The notes beneath the pieces are model-generated. The model saw only the letters and a list, made by a program, of their open reading frames with translations, did no database searches and was not told the origin of the DNA. Of a stretch of DNA of 64,000 bases, positions 7,722-16,817 are shown one piece after another. The stretch lies in contig CAZKEF010000024.1 of assembly GCA_964551735.1 (NCBI GenBank), forward strand, positions 1 through 64,000, given 5' to 3'. Each line of letters begins with the position of its first letter. The first letter of the stretch is position 1. The translations under genes and the position numbers were made by a program. The stretch comes from DAOUAT01 sp964551735 (lineage in GTDB: Bacteria > Chloroflexota > Anaerolineae > CG2-30-64-16).

Positions 7722-8474
7722 TCAAGCGCTTGCCACGCGGCGTACTACGTGAAAACGAAAACGGCCCGGGACAAAGTGGCTGATGGAATAGTCAACGATC
7801 TGCCCATCGGGCGTAAACAACTGGGCCTCGAGCTTCATTAGGGGCGCGCCGCGTTGGATATGCAGGGCGCGGGCGTTTTCGTTGTCAGCAGCTTCGGCGC
7901 ATAGCTCGGTGCGGGAGTGCGAAAGCGCCGGCCGGCCGCTTGTCAGGAAATGTGCCAGCACTGAGCCCGTGAAATCTGCGTCCAAGTCTGAATGGCGAAG
8001 ATACGTCTGCGGCACGACATCAATCAGGTGCGCGATCCGCTGTCCCTCAGCCAGCATGACGCGTGTGATCGCGGTGATCGGGGCTCCTGTCTCGAGGCCG
8101 AGGCCCTTGCTTTCGCGCTGGGTGGCCGGCCGCTCCTGGATGACGACTTCGCCCATTTGGATGCGCAGACCGCTGCGTTCGGCCAATCGCTCCAGGCTTT
8201 CCAATACCTCCAGGCCGGCTTGAATGACCGGTTGTGGCTGGGCAACGAAAGTGCCTACGCCGTGGCGGCGCACGATGGCGCCTTCTTCTTCGAGTTGGTG
8301 TAGCGCCTCACGCAATGTCGGCCGCGAGATGCCGAGCTGTTCGGACAGCGCATGTTCGGAAGGCAGGCGTGCGCCCGGCGCGTAATTGCCCCCTTGCAGC
8401 AGGTCTTTCAGCGCTGCACTGGCTTGGGCGTAAAGGGGGCGGGGATTTGCCCGCAGACGAACATCATTAACCAT
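7722..8474 (-). CDS. GntR family regulator, HutC/UTRA type
   Basis: 250 aa from the ATG at 8474; longer starts would extend across the promoter and operator. The N-terminal winged helix shows LYAQASAALKDLL, LPSEHALSEQLGISRPTLRE and HGVGTFVAQP. The C-terminal UTRA domain (about 85-245) includes GLETGAPITAITRVMLAEGQ and YSISHFVPGRFRFHV. UTRA domains bind small effectors that relieve DNA binding. The gene has its own palindromic operator, and the same core lies in front of the 8.6-18 kb transporter/xanthine dehydrogenase operon. A purine-related effector and autoregulation are therefore inferred. Confidence 0.9.
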   Translation of the reverse strand: MVNDVRLRANPRPLYAQASAALKDLLQGGNYAPGARLPSEHALSEQLGISRPTLREALHQLEEEGAIVRRHGVGTFVAQPQPVIQAGLEVLESLERLAERSGLRIQMGEVVIQERPATQRESKGLGLETGAPITAITRVMLAEGQRIAHLIDVVPQTYLRHSDLDADFTGSVLAHFLTSGRPALSHSRTELCAEAADNENARALHIQRGAPLMKLEAQLFTPDGQIVDYSISHFVPGRFRFHVVRRVASA

Positions 8475-8509
8475 GAGTGTAGAGTTCTTACGGCGCAGAC
8501 TATTGAGTG

Positions 8510-8527
8510 TTGTAAGACGTCTGACAA
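8510..8527. promoter_or_regulatory. Palindromic operator of the GntR gene
   Basis: Minus-strand reading TTGTCAGACGTCTTACAA is a near-perfect palindrome with core AGACGTCT and TTGT/ACAA ends. It lies just downstream of the -10 box, over the expected start site. The same core occurs at 18183-18198 in front of the transporter operon. Confidence 0.7.
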
Positions 8528-8532
8528 CTTGG

Positions 8533-8560
8533 ATTATATACAGAATCGGTGAAAGCGCAA
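8533..8560 (-). promoter_or_regulatory. Promoter of the GntR gene
   Basis: A perfect TATAAT (8538 to 8533 on the minus strand) follows a TTGCGC -35-like box (8560 to 8555) at 16 bases. The operator begins six bases further downstream. The mRNA leader to the ATG at 8474 would be about 50 bases. Confidence 0.6.
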
Positions 8561-8585
8561 ATCTGCCCACCGGTCTCTGCGTCTT

Positions 8586-10949
8586 TTAGCCGACCTTCAA
8601 TCCGAGCTTGCAGGCGCGGTCAGAGCCGCGCTGGTGCAGGTCATGGCCCAGTAAGACGCGTTCCAGGTTCGCGGGTAAGTCGGTGACCCGGCGGCCGGTG
8701 GCGTGCGCGATGGCGTTCAGGATAGCAGGCGCGGTTGGGACCATGGCCGGTTCGCCGATGTTCTTGGCCCCGAATGGCCCTGAGCTGAACGGTTTTTGCA
8801 CGAAGTGGCCCACGATCTCAGGTACGTCCACCGCGGTCGGGATCAGGTACTCATCAAAGTTGGTGGCCTGGATGTAACCCTGGTCGAAGTCCACCCGCTC
8901 CATCAGCGCGTAGCCCAACCCCTGGGTGATGCCTCCGTAAAGCTGGCCCAGGATGCCTTGCGGGAAGACGACTGTGCCGGTGTTATGCGCGGCCCAGATG
9001 TTGGTCACATCAACTTTTCCGGTGCCGATGTCCACCACCACCTCGGCCACTTGCGCGCCGTAGTGATAGGCAAAGTAAGGCTTGCCCGTGCCTTCCTCCT
9101 CGGACCAGTGGATCTTCGGCGCATCCCAGCGGCCGTGCGCCGACAGGGTCAGGCCCATCTCGCGGGCATGAACAACGATGTCCTCGAAGCTGGCCGGTTC
9201 TTCTTGTGGCCCAACAAAGAGCTCGCCATCGCGCAACACCTGCACCAGGCTGCACCCAAACAGGTCGGCCGCGGCCTGGTGCAGCAGGCTGTTGAGCCGC
9301 TCGGCCGTCACGCGCACCGCGTTGCCGCCGAGTACTGTCGCGCGGGAGGCGACAGTCGGCCCGCTGGCGATGGCTGTGTCGGTGTCGGGCCGGTGCATGT
9401 GGATGCGCTCCGGTTTCAGTCCCAGGGTCTCCGCTGCGATCAGCGTGAAGACGGTGCGCGAGCCGGTGCCGTAGTCGGTCAGGCCCGAGGTGAGGCTGAG
9501 CGAATAGTCGTCGTTGACCTGGATCGTGCTGACCGCGAAGTCGTCGCCTTCTGCGCCCAATGACAGGCCGTGGAAGAAGCAGGCCACGCCGATGCCGCGG
9601 CGGAGTTCACCGGCTGCGGATGGCAATCCGGCGGATTGCCGTACGGCGCGTTTGCGATCCCAGTCGGAGACGCGGCGCACGTGGTCCAGGCAGTCGGACA
9701 GGGCGACGTCATCGCCCAGGCGTTGGCCGTGCGCGGTTTCGTCGCCGGGCCGCAGGCAGTTCATCAGCCGCAGGTCAATGGGGTCAATGCCCAAACGGTC
9801 GGCCAACTCGTCCATGGCCTGTTCGATGCAAGCTGTGGTTTCCGTGTTGCCGAAGCCGCGGAACGCGCCGGTGTAGCCGTTGTTGGTGTATGCCACATGG
9901 GTGTCCACGTGGCAGGCATCGTAGCGATAGGCGCCCATGGCGTGGATGTTGCCGCGCCACGCCACGAACGGCGTGATGGCGGAGTACGCGCCGCTGTCCA
10001 CCACGAGATCCACCTTGCTGGCCTTGAGCTTCCCGGCCCGGTCGGCCCCCAGCCGGATATGCACCCGCATGGGGTTGCGCTTGTAGGAGAAGATCATGGA
10101 CTCTTCGCGGCTGAAGGTCATGCGCACGGGGCGGCCGGTGAGCAGCGCCAGTTTAGCCACCTGCCCGGTCGTCTGGTAGATCTGGTCGTCCTTGCCGCCG
10201 AACGCGCCACCCACCGGCGGCTGGATCACACGCACGTTTTCCACGCCCAAGCCCAGGACCCGGCAGAGGTTGTTCCGGTCGTTGAACGGGCTCTGGCTAG
10301 GCGAATAAACGGTGACGCCCCCGCCGTTGGGCCAGGGCACCGCAACTGCGGCCTCGGTCTCGATGTAGGCGTGTTCCTGGTGCGCGGTGGAGTACTTCTT
10401 GTCCAGGATCACCTCGCAGCCGGGCAAAACCGCGTCGGGATCGCCCTTGCGGACGATGTGCGTCACCAACAGGTTGCCCCGCGGCTCGGTGGGCGCGTTC
10501 CATGGTTGCTCGCCCACCAGCGGCGCGTCCGGTCGCAGCGCCGCTTCCGGGTCGAACACGCCGGGGAGCGGCTCCAGCTCGACCTCGATGGCGGCCAGGC
10601 CCGCGGCCAACGCCTCCGGCGTCTCGGCGGCCACGGCTGCGATGGCATCACCCACGTAGCGCGCGCGGCCGCCCTCAGGGGCTAGCATATACATGTCGGC
10701 CACCGGGAAGCCGAACCGGCCCTGATCCACGAAGTCTTCGCTGGTGATGGCGGCCAGCACCCCCGGTACCTTCAGCGCAGGGGCCACGTTCACGCGCACG
10801 ATGCGGGCATGCGGCAGATCGCTGCGCAGACAACGCGCGTAAAGCATCCCTGGCAGCTTGTAATCACCGGTGTACTTCGCCGTGCCCAACACTTTATCCA
10901 GCGCGTCGACGCGCTGGGTGGGTTTGCCGATGTATTTGAATTCGGTCAT
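8586..10949 (-). CDS. xdhA: Molybdenum-binding subunit of xanthine dehydrogenase-type hydroxylase
   Basis: 787 aa, a normal length for the large MoCo chain. It hydroxylates purines such as hypoxanthine and xanthine, using water and passing electrons to the FeS and FAD subunits. Visible signatures are GGAFGGKDD (MoCo contact), GAFRGFGN (substrate-channel Arg), DYGTGSRTV and GAKNIGEPA, which supplies the catalytic Glu at residue 733. The start overlaps the 2Fe-2S gene by four bases (ATGA). The order FAD, FeS, Mo reads downstream of a purine-type importer and a GntR gene in one operon. Substrate specificity among purines cannot be settled from sequence; related enzymes also act on nicotinate or aldehydes. 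Confidence 0.9.
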   Translation of the reverse strand: MTEFKYIGKPTQRVDALDKVLGTAKYTGDYKLPGMLYARCLRSDLPHARIVRVNVAPALKVPGVLAAITSEDFVDQGRFGFPVADMYMLAPEGGRARYVGDAIAAVAAETPEALAAGLAAIEVELEPLPGVFDPEAALRPDAPLVGEQPWNAPTEPRGNLLVTHIVRKGDPDAVLPGCEVILDKKYSTAHQEHAYIETEAAVAVPWPNGGGVTVYSPSQSPFNDRNNLCRVLGLGVENVRVIQPPVGGAFGGKDDQIYQTTGQVAKLALLTGRPVRMTFSREESMIFSYKRNPMRVHIRLGADRAGKLKASKVDLVVDSGAYSAITPFVAWRGNIHAMGAYRYDACHVDTHVAYTNNGYTGAFRGFGNTETTACIEQAMDELADRLGIDPIDLRLMNCLRPGDETAHGQRLGDDVALSDCLDHVRRVSDWDRKRAVRQSAGLPSAAGELRRGIGVACFFHGLSLGAEGDDFAVSTIQVNDDYSLSLTSGLTDYGTGSRTVFTLIAAETLGLKPERIHMHRPDTDTAIASGPTVASRATVLGGNAVRVTAERLNSLLHQAAADLFGCSLVQVLRDGELFVGPQEEPASFEDIVVHAREMGLTLSAHGRWDAPKIHWSEEEGTGKPYFAYHYGAQVAEVVVDIGTGKVDVTNIWAAHNTGTVVFPQGILGQLYGGITQGLGYALMERVDFDQGYIQATNFDEYLIPTAVDVPEIVGHFVQKPFSSGPFGAKNIGEPAMVPTAPAILNAIAHATGRRVTDLPANLERVLLGHDLHQRGSDRACKLGLKVG

Positions 10950-11419
10950 GGTGCGTTTCTCCGTTGCGCTGCCGTCACCTCAATCGCGTCCACAATCTGC
11001 TGATAGCCCGTGCAGCGGCACAGGTTGCCGGCGATAGCCTCGCGAATCTCGGCCCGGTCGGGGGTCAGGGTGTGCGCCAGCAACGCCTCGCCTGCCAGCA
11101 CCATGCCGGGGATGCAGTAGCCACACTGCACGGCCCCGTAAGCGATGAAGTTTTGTTGCAGGTCGTTGGGCCCGCCATCTGCGCCGCGGATGCCTTCGAT
11201 GGTGGTGACGTTCCGACCGGCTGCCTGGGGGGCCAGCACCAGGCACGAGTTCACCAGCCGGCCATCCAGGATCACGGAACACGCGCCGCACTCGCCGACC
11301 CCGCACCCTTCCTTGGTGCCGGTCAATCCCAGGTGGTCGCGCAGCAGGTGCAACAGGTTGATATCGGCCGGCGCCTCGACGCTGATTGGCTTGCCGTTGA
11401 GCGTGAACGAGATTTTCAT
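10946..11419 (-). CDS. xdhC: 2Fe-2S subunit of xanthine dehydrogenase-type hydroxylase
   Basis: 157 aa from the ATG at 11419. The plant-ferredoxin-like cluster is bound by CGVGECGAC plus a Cys some 20 residues later (NSCLVL). The second cluster is bound by CGYC and CRC in the helical C-terminal domain. It shuttles electrons from the Mo centre to FAD. It overlaps the FAD gene by one base at its 5' end and the Mo gene by four bases at its 3' end, so the three chains are tightly coupled. The symbol follows E. coli xdhABC naming. Confidence 0.93.
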   Translation of the reverse strand: MKISFTLNGKPISVEAPADINLLHLLRDHLGLTGTKEGCGVGECGACSVILDGRLVNSCLVLAPQAAGRNVTTIEGIRGADGGPNDLQQNFIAYGAVQCGYCIPGMVLAGEALLAHTLTPDRAEIREAIAGNLCRCTGYQQIVDAIEVTAAQRRNAP

Positions 11420-12345
11420 CACGCCGCCTCCTGATGATAGCTTCCAGCTTCTAGCTTCCGGCTCCCAGCCCACGGCAAGCCGAACACCTGCAACAGGGCC
11501 CGTGTCACCAACGCCAGCAGCGCGGGTTCCTTGAACTCGCTGGACCAACGTTTGCCGGTAATCTTGGTCATCTCGGTCACTGCCAGCCGGCCCGCAGCTT
11601 CGCACAACTCGACGCTCGGCGCCTGACCGACCAGCATCTGCTCCACCGCGGTGAAGCGCCGGATTTGCGGGGTGGCCGAGCCGGGGACAAGCCGCGCCTC
11701 GGCGATGCGGCCATCCGCATCCACCCGGCCCAGGGCAGCCACGGTGAGGCGGGAGATCGCCAGGGCGTTGCGCCGGCCCAACTTCAGGAAGACGCTGCGG
11801 CTGCCCGGGGCGGGCACGCGATAGCTGAGCGCGGTCAGCAACCCGCCCGGCGGCAGTTGGGTCCGGTTTGGCTTGACAACGAATTCGGCCACCGGCCACT
11901 GTAGGGGCAGGACGTGCCCCTGCCCACCTTCCAGGGTGAGCACCTGCGCCGTAGCATCCAGGCACACCAGCGCGGGCAGCGAGTCGGCGCAGGCGGCCGC
12001 GTTGGCGACGTTGCCGCCCAGGGTGCCCATGTTGCGGATTTGCGGCGCACCCACCTGGCGGCATGCTTCTGCCAACACCGGCGCCGTTTCGTTGACGATG
12101 GGGCTTTCGATGACCTCGCTGAAAGTGGCCCCGGCCCCCACGGTGACGGTGTCATCCGTGCGGGTGATGCGGTGCATCTCGGGGACTTGGGTGATATCTA
12201 CCACCTGGTCACAGGCATCCTCTTCGCGCAACAGCAACACCAGGTCGGTGCCGCCTGCTAATGGCCGGCTGCGCACCCCTGGGGTGTTCAACAGGGCCAC
12301 GGCTTGCGAGACGCTTTGTGCTCGCACGTAGCTGAACCGTTCCAT
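11419..12345 (-). CDS. xdhB: FAD-binding subunit of xanthine dehydrogenase-type hydroxylase
   Basis: 308 aa. The FAD-binding pattern is LAGGTDLVLLL near residue 30 and QIRNMGTLGGNVANAAACADSLP near 100-122, followed by a CO-dehydrogenase-flavoprotein C-terminal domain. It passes electrons from the 2Fe-2S chain to NAD or another acceptor. Two details are odd. Bases 11901-11927 carry a palindromic gtaggggc.../...gcccctgccc element in frame, encoding GGQGHVLPLQ. The last dozen residues (GSRKLEAGSYHQ) come from an agcttccagcttctagcttcc word repeat. Both look like interspersed repeats absorbed into the coding sequence. Confidence 0.9.
   Translation of the reverse strand: MERFSYVRAQSVSQAVALLNTPGVRSRPLAGGTDLVLLLREEDACDQVVDITQVPEMHRITRTDDTVTVGAGATFSEVIESPIVNETAPVLAEACRQVGAPQIRNMGTLGGNVANAAACADSLPALVCLDATAQVLTLEGGQGHVLPLQWPVAEFVVKPNRTQLPPGGLLTALSYRVPAPGSRSVFLKLGRRNALAISRLTVAALGRVDADGRIAEARLVPGSATPQIRRFTAVEQMLVGQAPSVELCEAAGRLAVTEMTKITGKRWSSEFKEPALLALVTRALLQVFGLPWAGSRKLEAGSYHQEAA
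11901..11927. repeat. TAGGGGC-type palindrome inside the FAD subunit gene
   Basis: gtaggggcagg and cctgcccc-type arms surround a short centre. The end sequence matches the TAGGGGC-ended elements at 32440, 57037 and 62390. It is in frame within a coding region and falls in a surface-type loop between strands. Confidence 0.5.
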
Positions 12346-12359
12346 CTAGGCTTACCCCT

Positions 12360-13136
12360 TTACGCCACGCGTCGGACCTGGCTCATTGGCCGCACGATCC
12401 GGCGGATGACTGTATAATTGTAGTGATCCGTGATGAAGTAATTGCGGAAGAGGGCGATGGGCGCATCTGCGTCGGAGTATACGATCTCGGTCAGATGAAG
12501 AATCTCCCGGCCCTCAGCAACGTTCAGGTGGTCAGCCAGATCCCGTTGAGCAGCGATGGCGCATATGGCTGTGCGCGAATAAGAGATGGGGAGGTGGGCC
12601 TGGCGATAGAGGTGCTCCAGCAATGACCCGTCATCTGTGGTCAGTTGCTCAAGACTCACCAATTCTTGCGCGATGAATCCTTCGAGATATGCCAACCGGA
12701 TGCCGTTGACGGCTTCGATGGCGCACACCTGCACGACTGGGCTTCCCGGTGGCTTCTGGAGTGTGGCAGCGATCGTGGCATCTGCAATGACTAAGCTAAC
12801 AGCACGCGATACCACCTGCACCGTGGCGCCGGCCAGTTCGGCGACGGAACGAAAGCTGGCCAGCCGCTCCAGGCCGCCGGAAATGTGCGAGGATCGGGGG
12901 GTGACGAAGGTGCCAACTCCCTGTTTGCGGATGATCAGTCCGTCTTTTTCGAGATGGCTTAATGCTTCCCGGATCGTTGACCTGGAAACCCCCAACAGCG
13001 TCGCGAGTTCTGCTTCGGCGGGCAAAGGCCGCCCAGCTTCGTAGATATTATGTTCGAGCAGTTCGTACAGCGCATCAACCGTCTGGATGTAAAGCGGCCG
13101 GGTGTCTGAGCGCAGGCTATGTACGATCTGGGCCAT
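12360..13136 (-). CDS. Second GntR family regulator, HutC/UTRA type
   Basis: 258 aa. Winged-helix motifs are LYIQTVDALYELL, LPAEAELATLLGVSRSTIRE and KQGVGTFVTPR. A UTRA domain spans about 85-250 (VCAIEAVNGIRLAYLEGF, LFRNYFITDHYNYTVIRR). It is paralogous to the regulator at 7722-8474 but clearly diverged in the recognition helix (SRSTIREALSH against SRPTLREALHQ). It is the fifth gene of the transporter/xanthine dehydrogenase operon, between the ATPase and the FAD subunit with 14-base gaps on both sides. It probably senses a purine-pathway metabolite; its own binding site was not found. Confidence 0.9.
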   Translation of the reverse strand: MAQIVHSLRSDTRPLYIQTVDALYELLEHNIYEAGRPLPAEAELATLLGVSRSTIREALSHLEKDGLIIRKQGVGTFVTPRSSHISGGLERLASFRSVAELAGATVQVVSRAVSLVIADATIAATLQKPPGSPVVQVCAIEAVNGIRLAYLEGFIAQELVSLEQLTTDDGSLLEHLYRQAHLPISYSRTAICAIAAQRDLADHLNVAEGREILHLTEIVYSDADAPIALFRNYFITDHYNYTVIRRIVRPMSQVRRVA

Positions 13137-13149
13137 GGTCGGCTGTCAC

Positions 13150-14748
13150 TCAATTCTGAGCATTGGACGTAGCAGTTTTTAGGGCTTCATCCATAGGAAC
13201 GCCAGCCATCATCAAGCCAAGCTGTTCGATGGTGGCCTGATCGCGTTTCACTACACCAATGATCTGCCCCTCATAGATGACTGCGATGCGGTCGGAGAGC
13301 GCCCGCACCTCGTCCAGATCCTCGGAAATCAACAACACAGCTTTGCCCTCGGCGCGCTGCTGGAGCAGGCGCTGGTGGATGTATTCGGTGGCGCCGATAT
13401 CCACGCCGCGCGAGGGTTGGGCCGCAATCAGGACCTTGGGCTTGCGCGACAGCTCGCGGGCCATGATCGCCTTCTGAATGTTGCCGCCGGAAAGGTTCTT
13501 GATGGGCGTCTCCAAGCTGGGCGTCTTAACGGCGAATTCGTTGATCAATGCCTTGGCGTGCGCGGCCATCTTGGGGAAATCCAAAAATACCCCATGCGTG
13601 AATTGGGGTGCGGCATGATCCAGCAAGAAGAGATTCTCCTGCACCGAGAACTCCTTGATCGCGCCGTCTCGCATGCGCTCCTCAGGGATGAAGGCTTGTC
13701 CCGCCTTCAGGCGTTCTTGCACCGAGACGTGCGTCAGATCCTTGCCGTCCACGATGATACTGCCCGCGGTCACTTTGCGCATGCCGCCCAGGCAACCCGC
13801 CAGCTCACGCTGCCCGTTGCCTGACACGCCGGCCATGCCCAAGATTTCGCCTGCGTGAATCTCTAGGTCAATGCCGCGCAGCGCTTCTACGCCGCGATCG
13901 CCCATCGCGCGCAGCCCCCTAATCTGCAGCAGCGGCCGGCCAACTTCCTGTTTGGGCGGCGTGAAGCGTTTGATCTCGCGGCCCACCATCATCGTCGCCA
14001 ACTCGTCACGCGTGACGTCTCTGGTCAAGCACTCGCCGCTGAACTTGCCATCGCGCAGCACCGTGATGCGATCGCTGATGGCCAGCACCTCGTAGAGCTT
14101 GTGCGAAATAAATACCAGCCCGTGTCCCTCAACCACCATGCGCTTGAACGTCACGAACAGGTCTTTGACCTCTTGCGGGGTTAACACAGCGGTGGGCTCG
14201 TCCAAGATAATCATGCCGGCGCCGCGATAGAGCGCCTTGAGGATCTCCACCCGCTGCTGCTCACCAACTGAAAGCTGCCAAATGTAGGCGTCCGGATCAA
14301 TCTTCAGGCCATATTCTTCGGAGAGCTGGCGCACGCGTTTTTCGACCCGCTCCAAATCCAACAGCGGCCCGCGGGAAGAAGGCAGCCCTAGCGCGACATT
14401 TTCCGTCACCGTCAGCGTGGGCACCAGCATGAAGTGTTGATGGATCATCCCGATGCCGGCGCGGATGGCATCAGCCGGAGAATGGAACACGATCGGCTTG
14501 CCATCAACCAGGATCTCGCCTTCATCGGGCTTGTAGAGGCCAAAGAGCTGGCGCATCAGGGTGCTTTTGCCCGCGCCGTTTTCGCCGAGGAGGGCATGCA
14601 CTTCGCCGGCGTTGACGTCGAAACAGACCTTATCATTCGCGAGGACGCCCGGAAAACGCTTGGTAATATTGCACATTTCGATGCGTTGGATGCGTTTGAG
14701 CGCCGCAGGATCAGAGATAGTCCCATGGGGATGCTTCGCAATCGCCAT
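13150..14748 (-). CDS. ABC importer ATPase with two nucleotide-binding domains (BMP/nucleoside type)
   Basis: 532 aa. The first NBD has Walker A GENGAGKS (55-62), signature LSVGEQQRVE and Walker B LDEPTAVL. The second has a degenerate P-loop GVSGNGQRE, signature LSGGNIQKA and AAQPSRGVDIGA in place of a normal Walker B. This asymmetry is usual for the sugar/nucleoside importers of the RbsA/YufO group, where only one site hydrolyses ATP well. It energises the two permeases at 15885-17950, with the lipoprotein at 14850-15851 as receptor. A strong palindrome separates it from the lipoprotein gene. Substrate by context: purine or nucleoside. Confidence 0.92.
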   Translation of the reverse strand: MAIAKHPHGTISDPAALKRIQRIEMCNITKRFPGVLANDKVCFDVNAGEVHALLGENGAGKSTLMRQLFGLYKPDEGEILVDGKPIVFHSPADAIRAGIGMIHQHFMLVPTLTVTENVALGLPSSRGPLLDLERVEKRVRQLSEEYGLKIDPDAYIWQLSVGEQQRVEILKALYRGAGMIILDEPTAVLTPQEVKDLFVTFKRMVVEGHGLVFISHKLYEVLAISDRITVLRDGKFSGECLTRDVTRDELATMMVGREIKRFTPPKQEVGRPLLQIRGLRAMGDRGVEALRGIDLEIHAGEILGMAGVSGNGQRELAGCLGGMRKVTAGSIIVDGKDLTHVSVQERLKAGQAFIPEERMRDGAIKEFSVQENLFLLDHAAPQFTHGVFLDFPKMAAHAKALINEFAVKTPSLETPIKNLSGGNIQKAIMARELSRKPKVLIAAQPSRGVDIGATEYIHQRLLQQRAEGKAVLLISEDLDEVRALSDRIAVIYEGQIIGVVKRDQATIEQLGLMMAGVPMDEALKTATSNAQN

Positions 14749-14799
14749 CTTTTCTCTCCTGGCCGTTATGGGGGCGCTTCACCGCCCCAGGCAACTTGG

Positions 14800-14833
14800 G
14801 CGAACCAGGTTTCCCCGGGGAAACCTGGTTCGC
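14800..14833. repeat. Perfect 34-base palindrome between the BMP lipoprotein and ATPase genes
   Basis: Arms gcgaaccaggtttcccc and ggggaaacctggttcgc pair over all 17 positions with no spacer. It lies 16 bases after the lipoprotein stop and 51 bases before the ATPase start. In RNA it would form a very stable hairpin without a U-tract, so it is more likely a 3' stabiliser or processing stop than a full terminator. Confidence 0.8.
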
Positions 14834-14849
14834 CGTCGTTTGCTGTTAG

Positions 14850-15851
14850 TTACGGAGTCACTTTGATGCTGCCGTCGGTGATGCCCTTGATTGCCGCATC
14901 AGCAGCCTGCTTTGCATCAGCCGGAAGCTGATATCCGGGATTGTAGACGATCTTCAAGCCGCCGTTGCTGAGCGTCAGGGTGAAGGCTTCGCCGCCCAAC
15001 TTGTTGTTTTTGCGGTTCTCGATGATCTGCTTCAAGACGGGGAGCCAGTCATACTGCTGGCTGGCGACGACGTTCGCCGGAGCCAGGGACGCCTGGTCTT
15101 GCTGGGTGCCGAACCACAGCACGCCGCCTTTATCCTTGGCTGCGCCGACTGAGCCCACCGATGACTGCGAGGAGCCGGTCAGCACGTCCGCGCCCGCAGC
15201 GATGTGCGTCTTGGCCGCCTCGGTCATCAGCGCCACGTCCGAGAAGGAGCCGGTCCAGGTCTTGGCGACCTTGATGTTCGGATCCACGGCGGCGACGCCT
15301 TGCACGAAGCCCGAGACATAGGTCTTCGCGTCACCCGCTTCGACAGGGCCGGTCACGCCGATCAGCTTGCTCTTAGTCACCTTGGCCGCCAACACGCCGT
15401 TGACGTAGCCGCCCTGTTCGGCGCTCGGGTTGTAGGCGTTCACGTTTGCGAGGCCAAAGGTGTTGACATCGTTGCCCCACGCGAAGGTCGTCTTGGGGAA
15501 GTCGGGCGCGATCTCCTGGATGGAGGAGCCGTACTGCGACCCGTGGGCGATGACGATGTCAAACCCCTGGCTGGCGTAGTCGCGCATGGCGGCCGCGGCA
15601 TCCGCCACCTTGAACATGTTCTCCGAATACTTCAGTTCCAGGGCGGATTCGCCGCCCATCTCCGCTTGAAGGGACTTCAGGGCGGACCACATGGATTGGC
15701 TGTAGGCCATGTCGGTCGTCGCGCTGGGCATGACGACTGCGATGCGCAGCGGCTTATCGCCGGTCTGCCCACCGGTGGTGGTTGCGCCGCCACCGCAGGC
15801 GACCAGCAAAGCAGCCACCATAACAAGAGCGAACAACGTGCGGATCTTCAT
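14850..15851 (-). CDS. BMP family substrate-binding lipoprotein
   Basis: 333 aa. The signal peptide ends in a lipobox (ALLVAC, Cys 19) followed by a Gly/Thr-rich tether. The mature part follows the BMP/PnrA nucleoside-binding fold: RIAVVMPSATTDMAYSQSMW at the N-terminus, then AHGSQYG, YVNGVLAAKVTKS and VLTGSSQSSVG. BMP proteins typically bind purine nucleosides through stacked aromatic residues. It delivers ligand to the permease pair encoded just upstream. It is a single-domain protein, unlike the three-domain receptor at 27170-30406. Confidence 0.88.
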   Translation of the reverse strand: MKIRTLFALVMVAALLVACGGGATTTGGQTGDKPLRIAVVMPSATTDMAYSQSMWSALKSLQAEMGGESALELKYSENMFKVADAAAAMRDYASQGFDIVIAHGSQYGSSIQEIAPDFPKTTFAWGNDVNTFGLANVNAYNPSAEQGGYVNGVLAAKVTKSKLIGVTGPVEAGDAKTYVSGFVQGVAAVDPNIKVAKTWTGSFSDVALMTEAAKTHIAAGADVLTGSSQSSVGSVGAAKDKGGVLWFGTQQDQASLAPANVVASQQYDWLPVLKQIIENRKNNKLGGEAFTLTLSNGGLKIVYNPGYQLPADAKQAADAAIKGITDGSIKVTP

Positions 15852-15884
15852 ACTTTTCTTCTCCTTGGGTTTTGAATGAGATGG

Positions 15885-16817
15885 TTAGTGCGCCCCTCGC
15901 TCGAAGGGTTTGTTGATCGCAGCCGGCCCGCGTACACGGCTTACGGTAAGGGCCAGCGCCACAATCGTCAACAAGTAGGGCAGCATCACTGCTACATCGG
16001 ATGGGATGGGCACGCCCAGCACTTGCATCCACAATTGGAACGCGTTCACGGTGCTGAAGAGCAACGCGCCGAGCATGATGCCCAACGGCCGCCAGCCGCC
16101 GAAGTAGACCAGCGCCACCGCAATGAACCCCAATCCGGCGGTCAGGTTCTCCTGGAACAGGTTCACCAGCGCCAGTGACAGCGATGCGCCCGCCAACCCG
16201 GCCAGCATCGAGCCGATGCAGGTGGCGATGTAGCGCACCCGATCAACGTTGACGCCCAACGAATCGGCCGCGGCCGGGGTTTGCCCGACGGCCTTCAGTT
16301 GCAGCCCCCAGGTGGTCTTATCCAGGATGAACCACGCCAGCGGCACCAGGAGGAATGCGCCGTAGACCGGCAGGCTTTGGTTGAAGAAGATCTCGCCGAT
16401 GAAGGGGATGTCACCGAGCAACGGGATTTTGACGGGCTGGAAACCCGTGACGGTCTTGACCGTGCCGATGGTCGTCTTGAACAGCAGGGTGGAGAGGCCC
16501 AGGCCGAACATATAGAGGCCGATGCCGCTGATGCCCTGCTCGGCCTTCAGGGTGACGCTGATGAACGCCATAAGCAAGCCCATCAACAGGCCGATGAGAA
16601 CGCCGGCCAACATCCCCAGCCAGAGGCTGCCTGTGCTCAGGGCCACGAAAAATGCCCCATAGGCGCCCAGCAGCATGATGCCATCCACGCCCAGGTTCAG
16701 CACGCCCGAGGTCTCTGAGATCGCTTCGCCGATAGCGCCATACAGGTACGGCGTCGCCAGGCGCACGGCAGAGGTCAGGATGCCGACGATAATTGCAGCG
16801 GTAGTGAGCTCGTTCAT
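15885..16817 (-). CDS. ABC importer permease (BMP/nucleoside type, subunit 2)
   Basis: 310 aa from the ATG at 16817, chosen because CGGAGG lies just before it and it overlaps the preceding permease stop (ATGA). The protein is almost entirely hydrophobic, with about eight to nine membrane helices. The family motif GEAISETSGVLNLGVDGIML is near residue 30, and a cytoplasmic coupling segment (LKAVGQTPAAADSLGVNV) precedes a helix. It belongs to the BPD_transp_2 permeases (NupQ/YufQ-like) that pair with a second, longer permease. Confidence 0.9.
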   Translation of the reverse strand: MNELTTAAIIVGILTSAVRLATPYLYGAIGEAISETSGVLNLGVDGIMLLGAYGAFFVALSTGSLWLGMLAGVLIGLLMGLLMAFISVTLKAEQGISGIGLYMFGLGLSTLLFKTTIGTVKTVTGFQPVKIPLLGDIPFIGEIFFNQSLPVYGAFLLVPLAWFILDKTTWGLQLKAVGQTPAAADSLGVNVDRVRYIATCIGSMLAGLAGASLSLALVNLFQENLTAGLGFIAVALVYFGGWRPLGIMLGALLFSTVNAFQLWMQVLGVPIPSDVAVMLPYLLTIVALALTVSRVRGPAAINKPFERGAH

